Shown piece after piece: positions 25,261 to 36,410 of a stretch of DNA of 64,000 bases. The stretch comes from CAIKMD01 sp963803265 (GTDB taxonomy: Bacteria; Pseudomonadota; Alphaproteobacteria; ATCC43930; CGMCC-115725): positions 372,001 through 436,000 of the forward strand of contig CAWDLZ010000004.1 in the NCBI GenBank assembly GCA_963803265.1, in the 5' to 3' direction. The notes beneath the pieces were generated by a model. It searched no databases. It saw only the letters and a list, made by a program, of their open reading frames with translations, and was not told the origin of the DNA. The first letter of the stretch is position 1; each line of letters begins with the position of its first letter. A program made the translations under genes and the position numbers.

Positions 25261-28200
25261 TTACCCGGCGTAAGGACGCCAGCCCTCCTCGCCGGCGGCT
25301 TTCCGCCGTTTGCGCCGGCTGAGGCCGAACCAGCTGAGGAGCGCGGTAAGGAAGATCGCGAGGGTGCCGGGCTCGGGAACCGCGGTGCCGACCACGAAAT
25401 TGCCCTCGAAGCCGATATCGTCGCTCGCCGTGAGGGTGAGGTCGAGCCCGATCGTGTTCGTCCCGAAGAGCGGGTCGAAGGACAAGAGATCGTCGGTGAA
25501 AAAGTTCACCGCTTGGGTCAGCGAAGTGAAGCTGTCGCTGAGGATGGTGGTGGCGTTGTCCGTCACCGAGAAGACCAAGCTGTCCACCGCCGAATTGAAC
25601 GCGGATGCGTTGAAGGCGGTGCCGTTGAGAAGCCCGACATCGAGGTAGACGCCCTTGCCCCCAGGGACCTCGAAGGTGAAGTCCACCGAAGTGTCGAAGG
25701 TCTGCGGCGTGCCGATCGAACCGGTCGCTGGGAATACCGCGCCCAACAGCCCCGTGCCGGCGACGAAGGAGTTCGGCAGCTCCCAAAGCGCGGCATTGGT
25801 CGGATGGCCGACCAGCGCCGCGTCGAGCGAGGCCGAGCTCGGCAAGCCGCTACCTATGGCGAAGGCGGCGTTCGGCATCGTGTTGTTGAACGGCGTGATG
25901 AGCGCCGGCACGCCGCCGCCGACCGTGGTCATCGCCTGGACGGTGATGGCACCGGCGACCGTGCCGGTGGCATGCGCCGCGACATCGAAGAGGGGGGCGT
26001 TGCCGAGCGTCGCGGCATTGGCTGCCGCGAGGCCCGACGAGCCGGCCGCCGTCGCGGTCGCGGTCGCGTCGCCGCCGACCGCGCCGAGCCCGCCCACCCC
26101 GGGCGCACCGCCCGTCGCATCGGCCGTGGCGAAAGCGCCGCCGCCGCTGGTGAGGGCACTCGCTGTCGCGCTCGCGCCGCCGCCGCCGCCGCCATTGCCG
26201 TAAGTCGAATCGCCGCCAGTTCCGCCGGCCGCAGTGGCATTGGCGGCAATCGGGCCGGTGGCGAGGTCGGCGATGGCGGTCGCGAGGCCGGCGCCGCCCG
26301 CGCCGCCCTCGTCGTTGCCAGTGGCAGGGCCGCCATTGCCGCCGGTGCCGAAGGCGTTGGCCGAGCCGGTGGCGCCTGTCATCGTCGAGGATGCCGAAGC
26401 ATCTCCGCCGGTGCCGCCGTAGCCATCGGGCGCGCTGCCGGTCCCGATGCCGCCATTGCCGCCGCTGGCGACGGCGAGCGAATTGCCGCTGCCCGTGACG
26501 AGGTTGGTGGCCGTCGCGCCGCCGCCATTGCCGCCGGGACCATCGTCATAGCCATTGCCGCCGGTGCCGAAGGTCGCGCTCGAGCCGATCGTGGTCAGGA
26601 GCGGATTGACGCTGGCGCCGGCTGCGCCCGGCGTCGATCCCTGCCCACCGATCTGGGTGAAGGTGCCGTCAACCGGCACGCCGTAATCGGCGGTGGTCGA
26701 GCGCAGCGTCGCCGTATAGCCGGTGCTGTCGTCGCTGCGAGTCAGATAGAGGTCGCTGTCGTTGCCGAGATTGAGCATCTGCGCGAGCGCGAAGTCGCCG
26801 ACAATGCCGGCGCCGCTACCCGAGGCTTGCAGCAGTGTGTAGCTACCAGCTACCGGCGCGGTCGGCACCAGGGTCAGGGTTCCGCCGAGATTGGCTGTGT
26901 CCACGGTGATGTGGTCGGCACTCGGTCCGCTGACATCCATAAACGTCGTGTTGGTCGCGCCAAACGTCAGGGTGCCGCCGAAGATGGACGCGACGCTGTT
27001 CGTGCCGAGCGGGTAGTAGTTCGGATCGGTCGAGAAGGGCGTAGCGGCACCGGTCGTGTTCGGATTGGCGGCGGCGCTCGCCGAGTTCCCGGGCGAGAAC
27101 TCGCCGTCGAAGACGACGTCGCCGCCATAGTTGCCCGTGCCGGTGACGAGAACCCGTGAAGGTAAGAGGATCGACGCCGAACACGCCCGCATTCAGCCCG
27201 GTTTGGCCCGGACCCGCGCCCGGATTGGCGTTGTTGAAAACCGTTCCGTTGACTGTGCCGGAACCGGCGAGTTGCCCGCCCTCGAGGTCGGTCAGCGCCT
27301 GCGTCCAGCTCCCATCGACCGTGGTCAAGCCGCTATTCTGCCGGAACACGCCGTCGCCGGTGCTGGTCACCACGGCGCCGCCCGCATCGACCGTGATCGT
27401 GCCGCCATTGTTGACGAAACCCGTGCCGGTCGCGCTCTGATTGTCGAGCGTGCCGCCATCGACGACCTCGATCAGCGCATCGGGGCCGGTATTGGTGAGG
27501 GTGGAGAGCGGGTTGTTGGCATAGTTGCCGAGATAGACGCTGCCGCCACTGTTGTTGTTGAAGACATTGGCCCCGGGGCCGAGATAGATCGAGCCGACGA
27601 TCGCGCCGTTGTTGTTGATCGTGGTGCTGCCGGTCAAGGAGCTGATCGCCGTGCCATCGGTGCCCGACAGGGTCTCGATGAGGCCGCTATTGTCGATGGT
27701 GTGCGCCGCGCCGTCCTGCAGGATGACGCCGGCGGAAAAGGGGCCGGTGCCGCCGATAGCAGCGCCGCCCGAGCCGATCGTGACGCTGATATCGCCGTTC
27801 CCGGCTAAGCCGACGCTTTGCGCGAAGATCCCGACGCCGTCCAAACCGAGCGCGGCGCTGCTGCCGTCGAGCGTGACGTTCACGGCGCCGCCGGTGCCCA
27901 GACCGCCCGCGCTTTGCGCATAGATGCCATCGGAATAATCGCCATAGGCGTAGATGTTGCCATTCTCGGTGACGGTCACGTCGCCGCCATTGCCGGTGCC
28001 GCCGACGCTGCCGGTCCAGCCGAGTAGCGACGTGCCGCCGATCGTATTGCCGAGATTGCCAGCCACGCCGCCGCCGCCACCCACGCTCTGCGCGAAAATG
28101 CCGTCGGCGCCGATCCCCGTGGTGATGATGTTGCCGGTCTCGCTGACGGTCACGTCGCCACCATTTCCGCCGCTGCCACCCGGCTGACCGAAAGCCAGGC

Positions 28201-31200
28201 CGATGCCGATATCCACGCTAGGTATCGTGACTCCGGCTTCGGTCATGCTGGTTGCGAGCCCGCGATCGACGTTGCCGGCGACACCGCCGCCGCCGCCCAC
28301 GCTTTGCGCGAAGATCGCGGTCGCGCCGTCGCCCGAGGTGGTGATGTCGCCGTCCTGCATGACCATGACGGTGCCGCCATCGCCGGCCGCGCCGCCGGCG
28401 CCGCCGATGCCGACCTTGCCGAGCGCTCCGATCGCGCCATCGCCGCCTTCGCCGCCGCCGCCGCCGACGCTTTGCGCGAAGATCCCGTAGGAGCCGGCGC
28501 CCGCCGTGGTGATCTCACCGGTGTTGTTGACCGTCACCGTGTTGCCGTTGCCGCTCGCGCCGCCAGAGCCGCCTACCGCGATCGTCAAGCTCTTGGTGAA
28601 GCTCGAGCGGTTCTGGCCCGCTAGGGTCGCCAGCGTTCCGACGTTGTCCAAGCCGAGATGAGCGTCGCCGCCGGTGCCGCCGCCGCCGCCCACGCTTTGC
28701 GCGAAGATGCCGTCGGCATCGGGACCCGCAGTGGCGATGTCGCCTTGGTTGGTCACAAAGACCGTGCCGCCGTCGGTGGCGCTGCCGCCATTGCCGCCGA
28801 TGCTTAGATCCAGAGTCTTGTTCTGAGCGGCGCATTCGGGATTGTCCGGCGGGCAAGCCGAGCCGAGGAGCAGCGAGAGGGAGCGCGCCGAGCCGCCGTC
28901 GCCGCCGCCGCCGCCGACGCTTTGCGCGAAGATGCCGGTGGCGTCGTCGCCGCCGGTGCTGACGCCGCCGGTTTGGTCGACGACGACCGCGCCGCCGCTA
29001 TTGCCGGAGCCGCCGGCGCCGCCGATGGAAATGGCGACCGAGTTGTTGGGACCCGTCTTGTTGGCGCCGAGAATCACCGAGGCGGCGAGGCTTGCGCCGC
29101 CATCGCCGCCGCCGCCGCCCACGCTTTGCGCTTCGATGCCGTAGGCATCGTTGCCCGTGGTCGTGACCTTGCCCGCATTGGTGACGGTGACCGCGCCGCC
29201 CACATTGCCGGCGCCGCCGGAACCGCCGACCGAGACATTGAGCTGCGTGGTCTGAGTCGAGGGGTCGGTCGAGCCGCCGCCGAAGGTCGCAGCCAAGCTC
29301 AACCCGCCATTGCCGCCGCCGCCGCCCACGCTTTGCGCTTCGATGCCGATGGCGGCGTCGCCGGTTGTGGTCATCGCGCCCGAACTGTTGACGTCAACTT
29401 CGCCGCCGGCACCGCCCATGCCTCCCGAGCCGCCAACCGCCACGCTAGCCGATTTCGCGGCCGTACCGCTGAAAGAGCCGGAAAAGGCGGCGCCGCCATT
29501 GCCGCCGCCGCCGCCGATGCTTTGCGCCAGGATCGCATCGGCGCTGTCGCCACCGGTTGTGATGGTGCCGGAATTCTGGATATCGTCCAAGCCGCCGGCA
29601 TTGCCGGCGCCGCCGCTACCGCCGACCGCAACCGACACTTGCGTTCAACTTGCTGCTGGTCGCGAGCGTGCCCGTCGCGGCGAATCCGCCATTGCCGCCG
29701 CCGCCGCCAATGCTTTGCGCGAAGATGCCGTAGGAATTGTCGCCCTCCGTCGCTCAGCGCGCTGGTATTCGTGACATCGACCTCGCCGGCGATTCCGCCG
29801 ATGCCGCCATTGCCGCCGAGCGAAACGCCCAGATTGACGGCCTCGGGTTCGGTCCCAAAGGCGGCGCTGAGGCTGAAGCCGCCATCGCCGCCGCCGCCGC
29901 CGATGCTTTGCGCGACGATGGCGCTGGATGAGAGGCCCTCCGTCGTGATCTCGCCGTTATTGGTCGCGGCCACCTGACCGGCTACACCGCCGATGCCGCC
30001 AGTGCCACCGAGAGCAATCGCGAGATTGGCGCCGTCGCCAAAGCCGCCCGATAGGCTGCCCGCGAAGCCGCCGGTTCCGCCGCCGCCGCCGATGCTTTGT
30101 GCCTCGATGCCGGTCGAGGACGCGCCTTGCGTCAGGATCGCGCCGCCATTATCGACATTTACGCCGCCCCCGGTCGCGCCGGCGCCTCCCGTACCGCCCA
30201 TGGCGAAATTCAAGCCAGAGCCACCGGTCGAGAGGCTTCCGGCGAGGCTGAAGCCACCATCGCCGCCGCCGCCGCCGATGCTTTGCGCGAGGATCGCATC
30301 GGACGTTGCGCCGCCCGTCGTGATCGCGCTGGTCGAATCGACGGTCACTGAGCCGCCTGTGCCGCCGCTGCCGCCCTTGCCGCCGAAGCCGAAATTGAGC
30401 GCGGTCCCGCCGCTGATGCCGGCGGCCACGCTGAAGCCGCCGTCGCCGCCGCCGCCGCCGATGCTCTGTGCCAGAATGCCGATGGAGTGCACGCCGTCGG
30501 TCGAAATCGTATTCGAGGTATAGACCCCGACATCGCCCGCGCTGTTGCCCGAGCCGCCCGAGCCGCCGAAGCTCAGGCCGAGATTGCCATCCTCGCTGAG
30601 CGTGCCGGAGACGCTGAGTCCACCATTGCCGCCGCCGCCGCCGATGCTCTGGGCGACCAGGGCATGCGCATCGTCGCCGACGGTGCTGACGGTGCCGCTG
30701 TTGTCGAGCAAGACGTCAGCGGCGGAGCCGCCGCCGCCGCCGGTGCCGCCCAAGCTCAAGGCGATGCTCGGCGCCTCATACGAGATGGCGCCCGCGACCG
30801 CCAGGCCGCCATTGCCGCCGCCGCCGCCGATGCTTTGCGCCTCGATGCCGTAGGCTTCGTAACCCTGCGTGGTGATGCCGCCGCCGTTGGTGGCTGTGAC
30901 CTGGCCGCCATCGCCGCCATCGCCGCCGGAGCCGCCCATGGCAAGGCTCGCCGAGAACCCGGCGCTCGCTGCGACTGAGACGCTGAAGCCGCCATCGCCA
31001 CCGCCGCCGCCGACGCTCTGCGCCTCGACACCGTCGGCCAGGATCCCTTGCGTCGAGATCTGGCCCTCATTGTTCTCGTCCACCGTACCTCCGGCGCCGC
31101 CATTGCCGCCTGAGCCGCCGAGACTGATCGCAACCGCACCGGTATCGCCGCCGGCGACGCTGACCGCGAAGCCGCCAGTGCCGCCGCCGCCGCCGATGCT

Positions 31201-32916
31201 CTGCGCGAAGACGCCGCGCGAGCGATCGCCGGTCGTGGCGATCGCGCCGGTATTAGTGACGTTGACGCTCCCGCCGGTGCCGCCATCGCCGCCGGCGCCG
31301 CCGATCGCCAGGCTGACGCCGCCGCTCACGGCGACGCTGCCGCCGCCGTTGCCGCCGCCGCCGCCGATGCTTTGCGCTTCGATACCGTTCGAGTCGCTCC
31401 CCTGCGTCTGCAGCGAACCGCTCGAGGTGACGGAGACGGCGCCGCCATTGCCGCCGCCGCCGCCCTGACCGCCAACGGAGAACAAGGCGCTGCTGCTGCC
31501 GCCATTGCCGCCGCCGCCGCCGATGCTTTGCGCTTCGATGGCAAGCGCGCCGGTGCCGTAAGTAGCGATGGAACCGGTATTGGTGACGGTGACGATGCCG
31601 CCGTCACTGGTCGAGCTGCCATCGCCGCCCACCGCGCCGATGCCGCCGGCGCTGCCGCCATTGCCGCCGCCGCCGCCGATGCTTTGTGCCAAGATGCCGG
31701 TCGCGCTGTTGCCATTGCCGCCGATGAGATTGCCGAAAGTGGTGATGCTGCCATCGTTCTCGACGATCACGGTGCCACCCTCGCCGCCGGCCGAGGAGCC
31801 GCCGCCGCTGCCATAAATCCCGTCGCCGCTGCCGCCCGAGCCGCCGCCGCCGCCGATGCTTTGCGCGAGAATGCCGTAGGAGCCGTCGTCGAACGTCTCG
31901 ATCGTGCCGGTGCTTTCGTTGGTGACGTTGACGTCGCCGCCATTGCCGCCCGACGCGCCGCCGCCGCCGCCGCCGTAAATGCCGCCGCCCGAGCCGCCCG
32001 AGCCGGAGAAGCCGCCAATGCTTTGCGCGACGATGGCGGCCGAATTGGTGCCGTCCGTCTCGATCGAGCCGTAATTATAGATGTCGACCTCGCCGCCGGC
32101 GCCCGCCGGGTTGCCCGAGCCCCCCTGGCCGTAGATGCCGCCGCCGTCGCCGCCGCTGCCGCCATGGCCGCCAAAGCTCTGCCCTTCGACGCCGAAGGCT
32201 TGATTGCCATCCGTGATGACCGAGACGTTGTTGGTGATCTGGACCGTGCCCCCTTCGCCGCCGCCGCCGGCATTGCCGCCGCTGCCGGCGAAGGCGGTGT
32301 CGCTGTTGCCGCCATTGCCGCCACTGCCGCCCTGGCTCAGGCCGGAGATTCCGTTCACGCCGTCGCCGCTGCTCGCGATAGCGCCGTTGTTGAAGATCGT
32401 TAGCATCCCACCGGCGCCGCCAGACCCGCCATCGCCGCCATCGCCGCCGAAGCCGTAAACCGAGCCGCCATTGCCGCCGTTGCCGCCAGTGCTGCTGCCA
32501 TAGAGGCCGCTGCCGGTCGAGGTGGTGACCGAGTTGCTGGTGTTCAGCGTGACGCCCACCGAGTCTCCGGTCCCGCCACCGCCGCCGCTGCCGGCATTCC
32601 CCGCGACATACATGTCGCTGCCGCCGCCGCCATTGCCAGCCGTCGTGCTGTATCCGAAGCCGGTAGTGTCGCTCCCCGCGCAAGTGACGGGGTTGCTGTT
32701 ATCGGTACAGGTCGCGGCCTGCGCAGCGGCAGGCATGATCGGATCTAAAAATAGCAGGAAGACCAGCGTTGCCGGCACAGCCAACAGCGCGGCAAGCAGG
32801 CGAAAAGCGGGCAAGCGCCACGGCTTCGCGATCGGCCGCTCCGGGCGCAGTGGATCGGCGCCGGACGGAGCGGCGGACGAAGAGACAATACGGGCTTGCG
32901 ACGACAACAGTGTCAC
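25261..32916 (-). CDS. Giant glycine-rich repeat protein with PEP-CTERM sorting signal (frameshifted)
   Basis: About 2550 residues. The GTG at 32916 has GGGGG eight bases upstream; a long basic n-region and hydrophobic LLAALLAVPATLVFLLFL lead to a cleavage site near AAAQA. The body consists of more than 20 repeats of about 60 residues, each centred on (F/E)AQS(I/V)GGGGGxGG with T/V-rich strands between, as expected of a beta-solenoid. The last 200 residues form a non-repetitive domain. The C-terminus is AVPEPGTLAIFLTALLSW followed by RRKRRK: a PEP-CTERM motif, helix and basic tail, recognised by exosortase. Three +1 shifts (near 29750, 29642 and 27152) are needed, each with sense on both sides; total length stays in frame. 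It is probably a surface or matrix protein. No exosortase is in view. Confidence 0.82.
28060..32320 (-). repeat. Coding tandem repeats, about 180 bp, of the PEP-CTERM protein
   Basis: The unit contains a nearly invariant core (GCGCAAAGCATCGGCGGCGG on the coding strand) recurring every 160-230 bp, over 20 times. Variation between copies is mostly in the T/V-rich parts. GGC/GGCGGC runs make it a recombination and sequencing hazard. Confidence 0.85.
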
Positions 32917-33179
32917 GGCTTTACCCCCATAACTTCGCTCGAGCGGCGAATTCGCGAGCCGTCCATTGCAACTCAGGGGCCAGTTATGGGAATTCATTGG
33001 AAACAGGGGCTTGGCGCGCGCCAAGGGAAGCGCGATCGACGGCTTGTCAAATTTGGCAACGGTAAACGGGGTGGCGGTTGCATGCGCCACCGGCGCAGGG
33101 CGGATGGGGGAGCGGAAGCATTCCTGCTTGCTGGAAAGCGACGGTTTTTCTAACGTTTGGGCGATCGAGAGGACGCTTG
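32917..33179. other. Divergent intergenic region between PEP-CTERM gene and capD-like gene
   Basis: Open reading frames continue into this stretch from both sides but lack ribosome binding sites upstream of the chosen starts. It must hold divergent promoters. No clear -35/-10 pair or operator stands out. Confidence 0.35.
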
Positions 33180-35102
33180 ATGAAGATTTCGAGCCGGGCC
33201 TTCGCCGCTTTCGCCCACGACACCGTCATGGCGGCGTTGTCCTTTATGCTGTCGTTCTATCTGCGCGTCGGCAACGACATCGCCCACTACCCGCTCAAGC
33301 TGCTTCTTACCTACGATTTAGCTTTCGCCGTTACCGCCGCCGGCGTGTTCTGGTGGGCGGGACTCTATCGCGGCATCTGGCGCTATGCCTCGTTGCCCGA
33401 TCTTACGGCGCTGTTGAAGGCCGTGACCCTCGTCATCCTGATTTTCTTTCCGGTGATGTTCCTCGCGACCAGGCTCGCCGAGATGCCGCGCTCGCTCATC
33501 GCGATCAATTGGCTGCTGCTCATGGCGCTGTTGGGCGGTCCGCGCTTTGGCTATCGCGTGTTCAAGGACCGCGGCCTCGATCGCGTGTTCGAAACCACCC
33601 GCTATGCCTCCGTCCCGATTCTCCTGATCGGCGCGAGCGAGCGCGCGGACCTCTTCATCCGCGCGACGGCGCGCGACCAGTTTCGCTCGTACCGCGTCGT
33701 CGGCATCCTCGCCGACACCGCCGCACGGGTTGGGCGCGACATCGGCGGAATTCCGGTCCTCGGCACCTTCGAGGAGATCGAGGCCGTCGTCGACCGCCTG
33801 TCGCGGCGCGACCGCCGACCGCAGCGGCTGATCGTCTGCGCCGACGGGCTCGATCGACAAACCGCGCGACGGCTCTTGGATTTTTCCGCCGAGGCGGCGA
33901 TTCCTCTCGCGCGGGCGCCGCGCGTCACCGAGTTCCGCGACAGCCGCGAAGACGACGGTCAGCGCATCGAGCCGGTGGCGATCGAGGACCTGCTCGGCCG
34001 GCCGCAAACCGTGCTCGATCGCGCCAGCATGCGCGCGCTCGTCGCCGGACGCCGCGTCCTCGTGACGGGCGCGGGCGGCACCATCGGCGGCGAGCTGACG
34101 CGCCAGATCGCGGCTTATGGGCCGGCCGGCCTGACGCTCTTCGATAACGGCGAGTACGCGCTCTACACCATCGACCAGGAATTGAAGGAACGCTTCGCCG
34201 ATATGCCGCGCCAGGCGCTGATCGGCGACGTGCGCCAGCGCCGCCGCGTCGACGAGGTCATCGCCGCCGACCGGCCCGAGCTGGTCTTCCACGCCGCGGC
34301 CCTGAAGCATGTGCCGATGGTCGAGGCGAATCCGATCGAAGGCATCCTGACCAACGTGCTGGGCACGCGCAACGTGGCCGAATCGTGCCGCGCGCACGGC
34401 GTCGCCACGATGGTGATGATCTCGACCGACAAGGCGGTCAATCCCGGCAACGTCATGGGCGCGACGAAGCGCCTCGCCGAAAGTCTCTGCCAAGCGCTCG
34501 ACATCGTCGAATCCCGCCGCGCGCCGGGCACGCGCTATGTCACCGTGCGCTTCGGCAACGTGCTGGGCTCGACCGGCTCGGTGGTGCCGCTGTTCCAGCG
34601 CCAGCTTGCCGCAGGCGGCCCCTTGACCGTGACCGATCCCGAGGTTTCGCGCTTCTTCATGACGGTGCGCGAGGCGGTGGAGCTGGTTCTCCAGGCGACC
34701 GTGCTGGCCGACGAGGACGGCGAGGCGCGCGGCAAGATTTTCGTCCTCGACATGGGCGAAGCGGTGAAGATCGTCGATCTTGCTACCCAGATGATCCGGC
34801 TGGCCGGCAAGAAGCCCGGGGCGGACGTGAAGATCGATTTCGTCGGCCTGAGGCCGGGCGAGAAGCTGCATGAAGAGCTGTTCCACGCCAGCGAGACCTT
34901 GATGCCGACGAAGGCTGCCGGCATCCGCCTCGCGGCGCCGCGCACCATCGACTATGCGATGCTCGCCCGCTCGCTCGATGAGCTTGCCGATCATGTGCGC
35001 GAAGGCCGGCGCGACCGGATAATGACACTGCTGCGGGTGCTCGTGCCGGAATACGGCGGTGGCGCGGTGCTCCCCGCGCGCGCCACCGGCAGCGAGCCTT
35101 AG
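33180..35102 (+). CDS. CapD/WbpM-like nucleotide-sugar 4,6-dehydratase, membrane-bound
   Basis: A 640-residue polysaccharide biosynthesis protein. Four N-terminal transmembrane helices (about residues 10-125) are followed by a first Rossmann-like domain (PILLIGASERADLF). A second, catalytic SDR domain has VLVTGAGGTIGGELTRQIAA (about 292-311) and STDKAVNPGNVMGATKR, where the Met and Lys match the SMK-type active site of WbpM/PglF UDP-GlcNAc 4,6-dehydratases. FVGLRPGEKLHEELF is a further family signature. The ATG at 33180 has GAGAGGA upstream. These enzymes make UDP-4-keto-6-deoxy sugars for surface glycans, which fits the polysaccharide genes on either side. Confidence 0.88.
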   Translation: MKISSRAFAAFAHDTVMAALSFMLSFYLRVGNDIAHYPLKLLLTYDLAFAVTAAGVFWWAGLYRGIWRYASLPDLTALLKAVTLVILIFFPVMFLATRLAEMPRSLIAINWLLLMALLGGPRFGYRVFKDRGLDRVFETTRYASVPILLIGASERADLFIRATARDQFRSYRVVGILADTAARVGRDIGGIPVLGTFEEIEAVVDRLSRRDRRPQRLIVCADGLDRQTARRLLDFSAEAAIPLARAPRVTEFRDSREDDGQRIEPVAIEDLLGRPQTVLDRASMRALVAGRRVLVTGAGGTIGGELTRQIAAYGPAGLTLFDNGEYALYTIDQELKERFADMPRQALIGDVRQRRRVDEVIAADRPELVFHAAALKHVPMVEANPIEGILTNVLGTRNVAESCRAHGVATMVMISTDKAVNPGNVMGATKRLAESLCQALDIVESRRAPGTRYVTVRFGNVLGSTGSVVPLFQRQLAAGGPLTVTDPEVSRFFMTVREAVELVLQATVLADEDGEARGKIFVLDMGEAVKIVDLATQMIRLAGKKPGADVKIDFVGLRPGEKLHEELFHASETLMPTKAAGIRLAAPRTIDYAMLARSLDELADHVREGRRDRIMTLLRVLVPEYGGGAVLPARATGSEP

Positions 35103-35125
35103 GCCAGCGAACACCAGGAGCGATC

Positions 35126-36379
35126 ATGCCAGACGGCTTGCGCGCGCTCATCATCGGCGGCTCGATCGGCGGGCTTTTCGCCGGCCACCTGTTGCGCCAG
35201 GCCGGATGGCACGTCACCGTGTTCGAGCGCAGCGCGGGCGACCTTGCCGATCGCGGCGCCGGTCTCGGCGTTTCGGCCGAGCTGTTCGACATCATGCGGC
35301 GGGTCGGCATCCGCATCAGCCAATCGCTCGCCGTGAAGCTGCGCTCGGCGATCTGGCTCGACCAGAACGGCGAAGTCGCTTATGAAATCGGTCGCGCGGC
35401 GCAGGGTAGCGCCTGGCCGACCATCTACCGGCCGCTGCGCGCCGCCTTTCCCAACGCGCTCTATCGCAGCGCCATGGCGCTTGAGGGGGTCGAGCAGGAT
35501 GAGGGCGGCGTCACCGCGATCTTCGCCGACGGCACGCGAGAGCGCGGCGATCTGCTGGTCGCGGCCGACGGCATCTTCTCGACAGTGCGGCGCCAGTTCC
35601 TGCCGCTGGTCGCGCCCAACGCCGCCGGCTACGTCGCCTGGCGCGGCACGATCGCCGAGCAAGAGCTGCCGCAAGCGTCCCAGGATCTGCTCGCCCATCG
35701 CATCGCGTTCTCGTTCCCCGAGGGCGAGATGGTCCTATCGGTGCATATCCCGGGAGCGGACAATGATTTGCGCATCGGCCATCGCCGCTACTATTTCATC
35801 TGGTACCGGCCCACCGACGCCGCGCGCCAGGCCGAGATGTTCACCGACGCGACCGGCCGCTCGCACGGTGTGTCGATTCCGCCGCCGCTCATCCGCCCGG
35901 AATTCATCGCCGAGATGAAGGCGGCGGCGCGCGCCAAGCTGTCGGCCGTGGTCGCCGACATCGTAGCTAGGACGGCGCAGCCGCTGTTGCAATCCATCAC
36001 CGATCTCGAGTCGTCGCGACTCGTGTTCGGGCGCGTGGCGCTCCTAGGCGATTCGGCGTTCGTCGCGCGCCCGCACGTCGCCGCCGGCACGACCAAGGCC
36101 GCACTCGACGCCGCTTGCCTCGCCGATGCGCTCGCCGAATCCGGAGCCGAGATTGCCGGCGGCCTGGCGCGCTACGAGCGCGAACGGCGCGAATTCGGCC
36201 GGGCCATCGTCGCCCACTCGCGCTATCTCGGGGCGTATCTGGAGGCGCAACTGAAGCCGCCCGCGGAGCGGGGCGATGCTGGACGCCGCGACCCGCGCCG
36301 GCTCATGCAGGACTACGGCGCGCCGCACCTCGTTCACGAGGTGGATTTCGACCTGATCGACGACGACGCCCCGGCATAG
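35126..36379 (+). CDS. FAD-dependent aromatic-type monooxygenase
   Basis: A 417-residue group A flavoprotein monooxygenase. It has the dinucleotide-binding GGSIGGLFAGHLLRQAGW at the N-terminus with the acidic VFERSAG at the end of beta-2, the DG motif LLVAADGIFSTVRRQ (about 145-159), and the GD motif VALLGDSAFVARPHVAAGTT (about 304-323). The last motif, with PHVAAGTTKA, resembles 2,6-dihydroxypyridine 3-monooxygenase-like enzymes. Such enzymes hydroxylate aromatic or N-heteroaromatic substrates with NAD(P)H and O2; the substrate is not predictable. The gene follows the capD-like gene by 23 bases but has no obvious shared pathway. Confidence 0.82.
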   Translation: MPDGLRALIIGGSIGGLFAGHLLRQAGWHVTVFERSAGDLADRGAGLGVSAELFDIMRRVGIRISQSLAVKLRSAIWLDQNGEVAYEIGRAAQGSAWPTIYRPLRAAFPNALYRSAMALEGVEQDEGGVTAIFADGTRERGDLLVAADGIFSTVRRQFLPLVAPNAAGYVAWRGTIAEQELPQASQDLLAHRIAFSFPEGEMVLSVHIPGADNDLRIGHRRYYFIWYRPTDAARQAEMFTDATGRSHGVSIPPPLIRPEFIAEMKAAARAKLSAVVADIVARTAQPLLQSITDLESSRLVFGRVALLGDSAFVARPHVAAGTTKAALDAACLADALAESGAEIAGGLARYERERREFGRAIVAHSRYLGAYLEAQLKPPAERGDAGRRDPRRLMQDYGAPHLVHEVDFDLIDDDAPA

Positions 36380-36410
36380 CGCGCGGGACCGATGCTCTGG
36401 AGCATTTTGC

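Noticed and set aside
29310..31816. Long plus-strand proline-rich frames opposite the PEP-CTERM gene
   Set aside because: They are the mirror of Gly-rich repeats in GC-rich DNA (PPPPP runs opposite GGGGG). They have no ribosome binding sites, signal peptides or family features.
28060..32320. Regular GCCGCC-rich repeats resembling a CRISPR or satellite array
   Set aside because: Spacing varies, there are no unique spacers, and the repeats are in frame and encode the AQSIGGGGG units of the large minus-strand protein.
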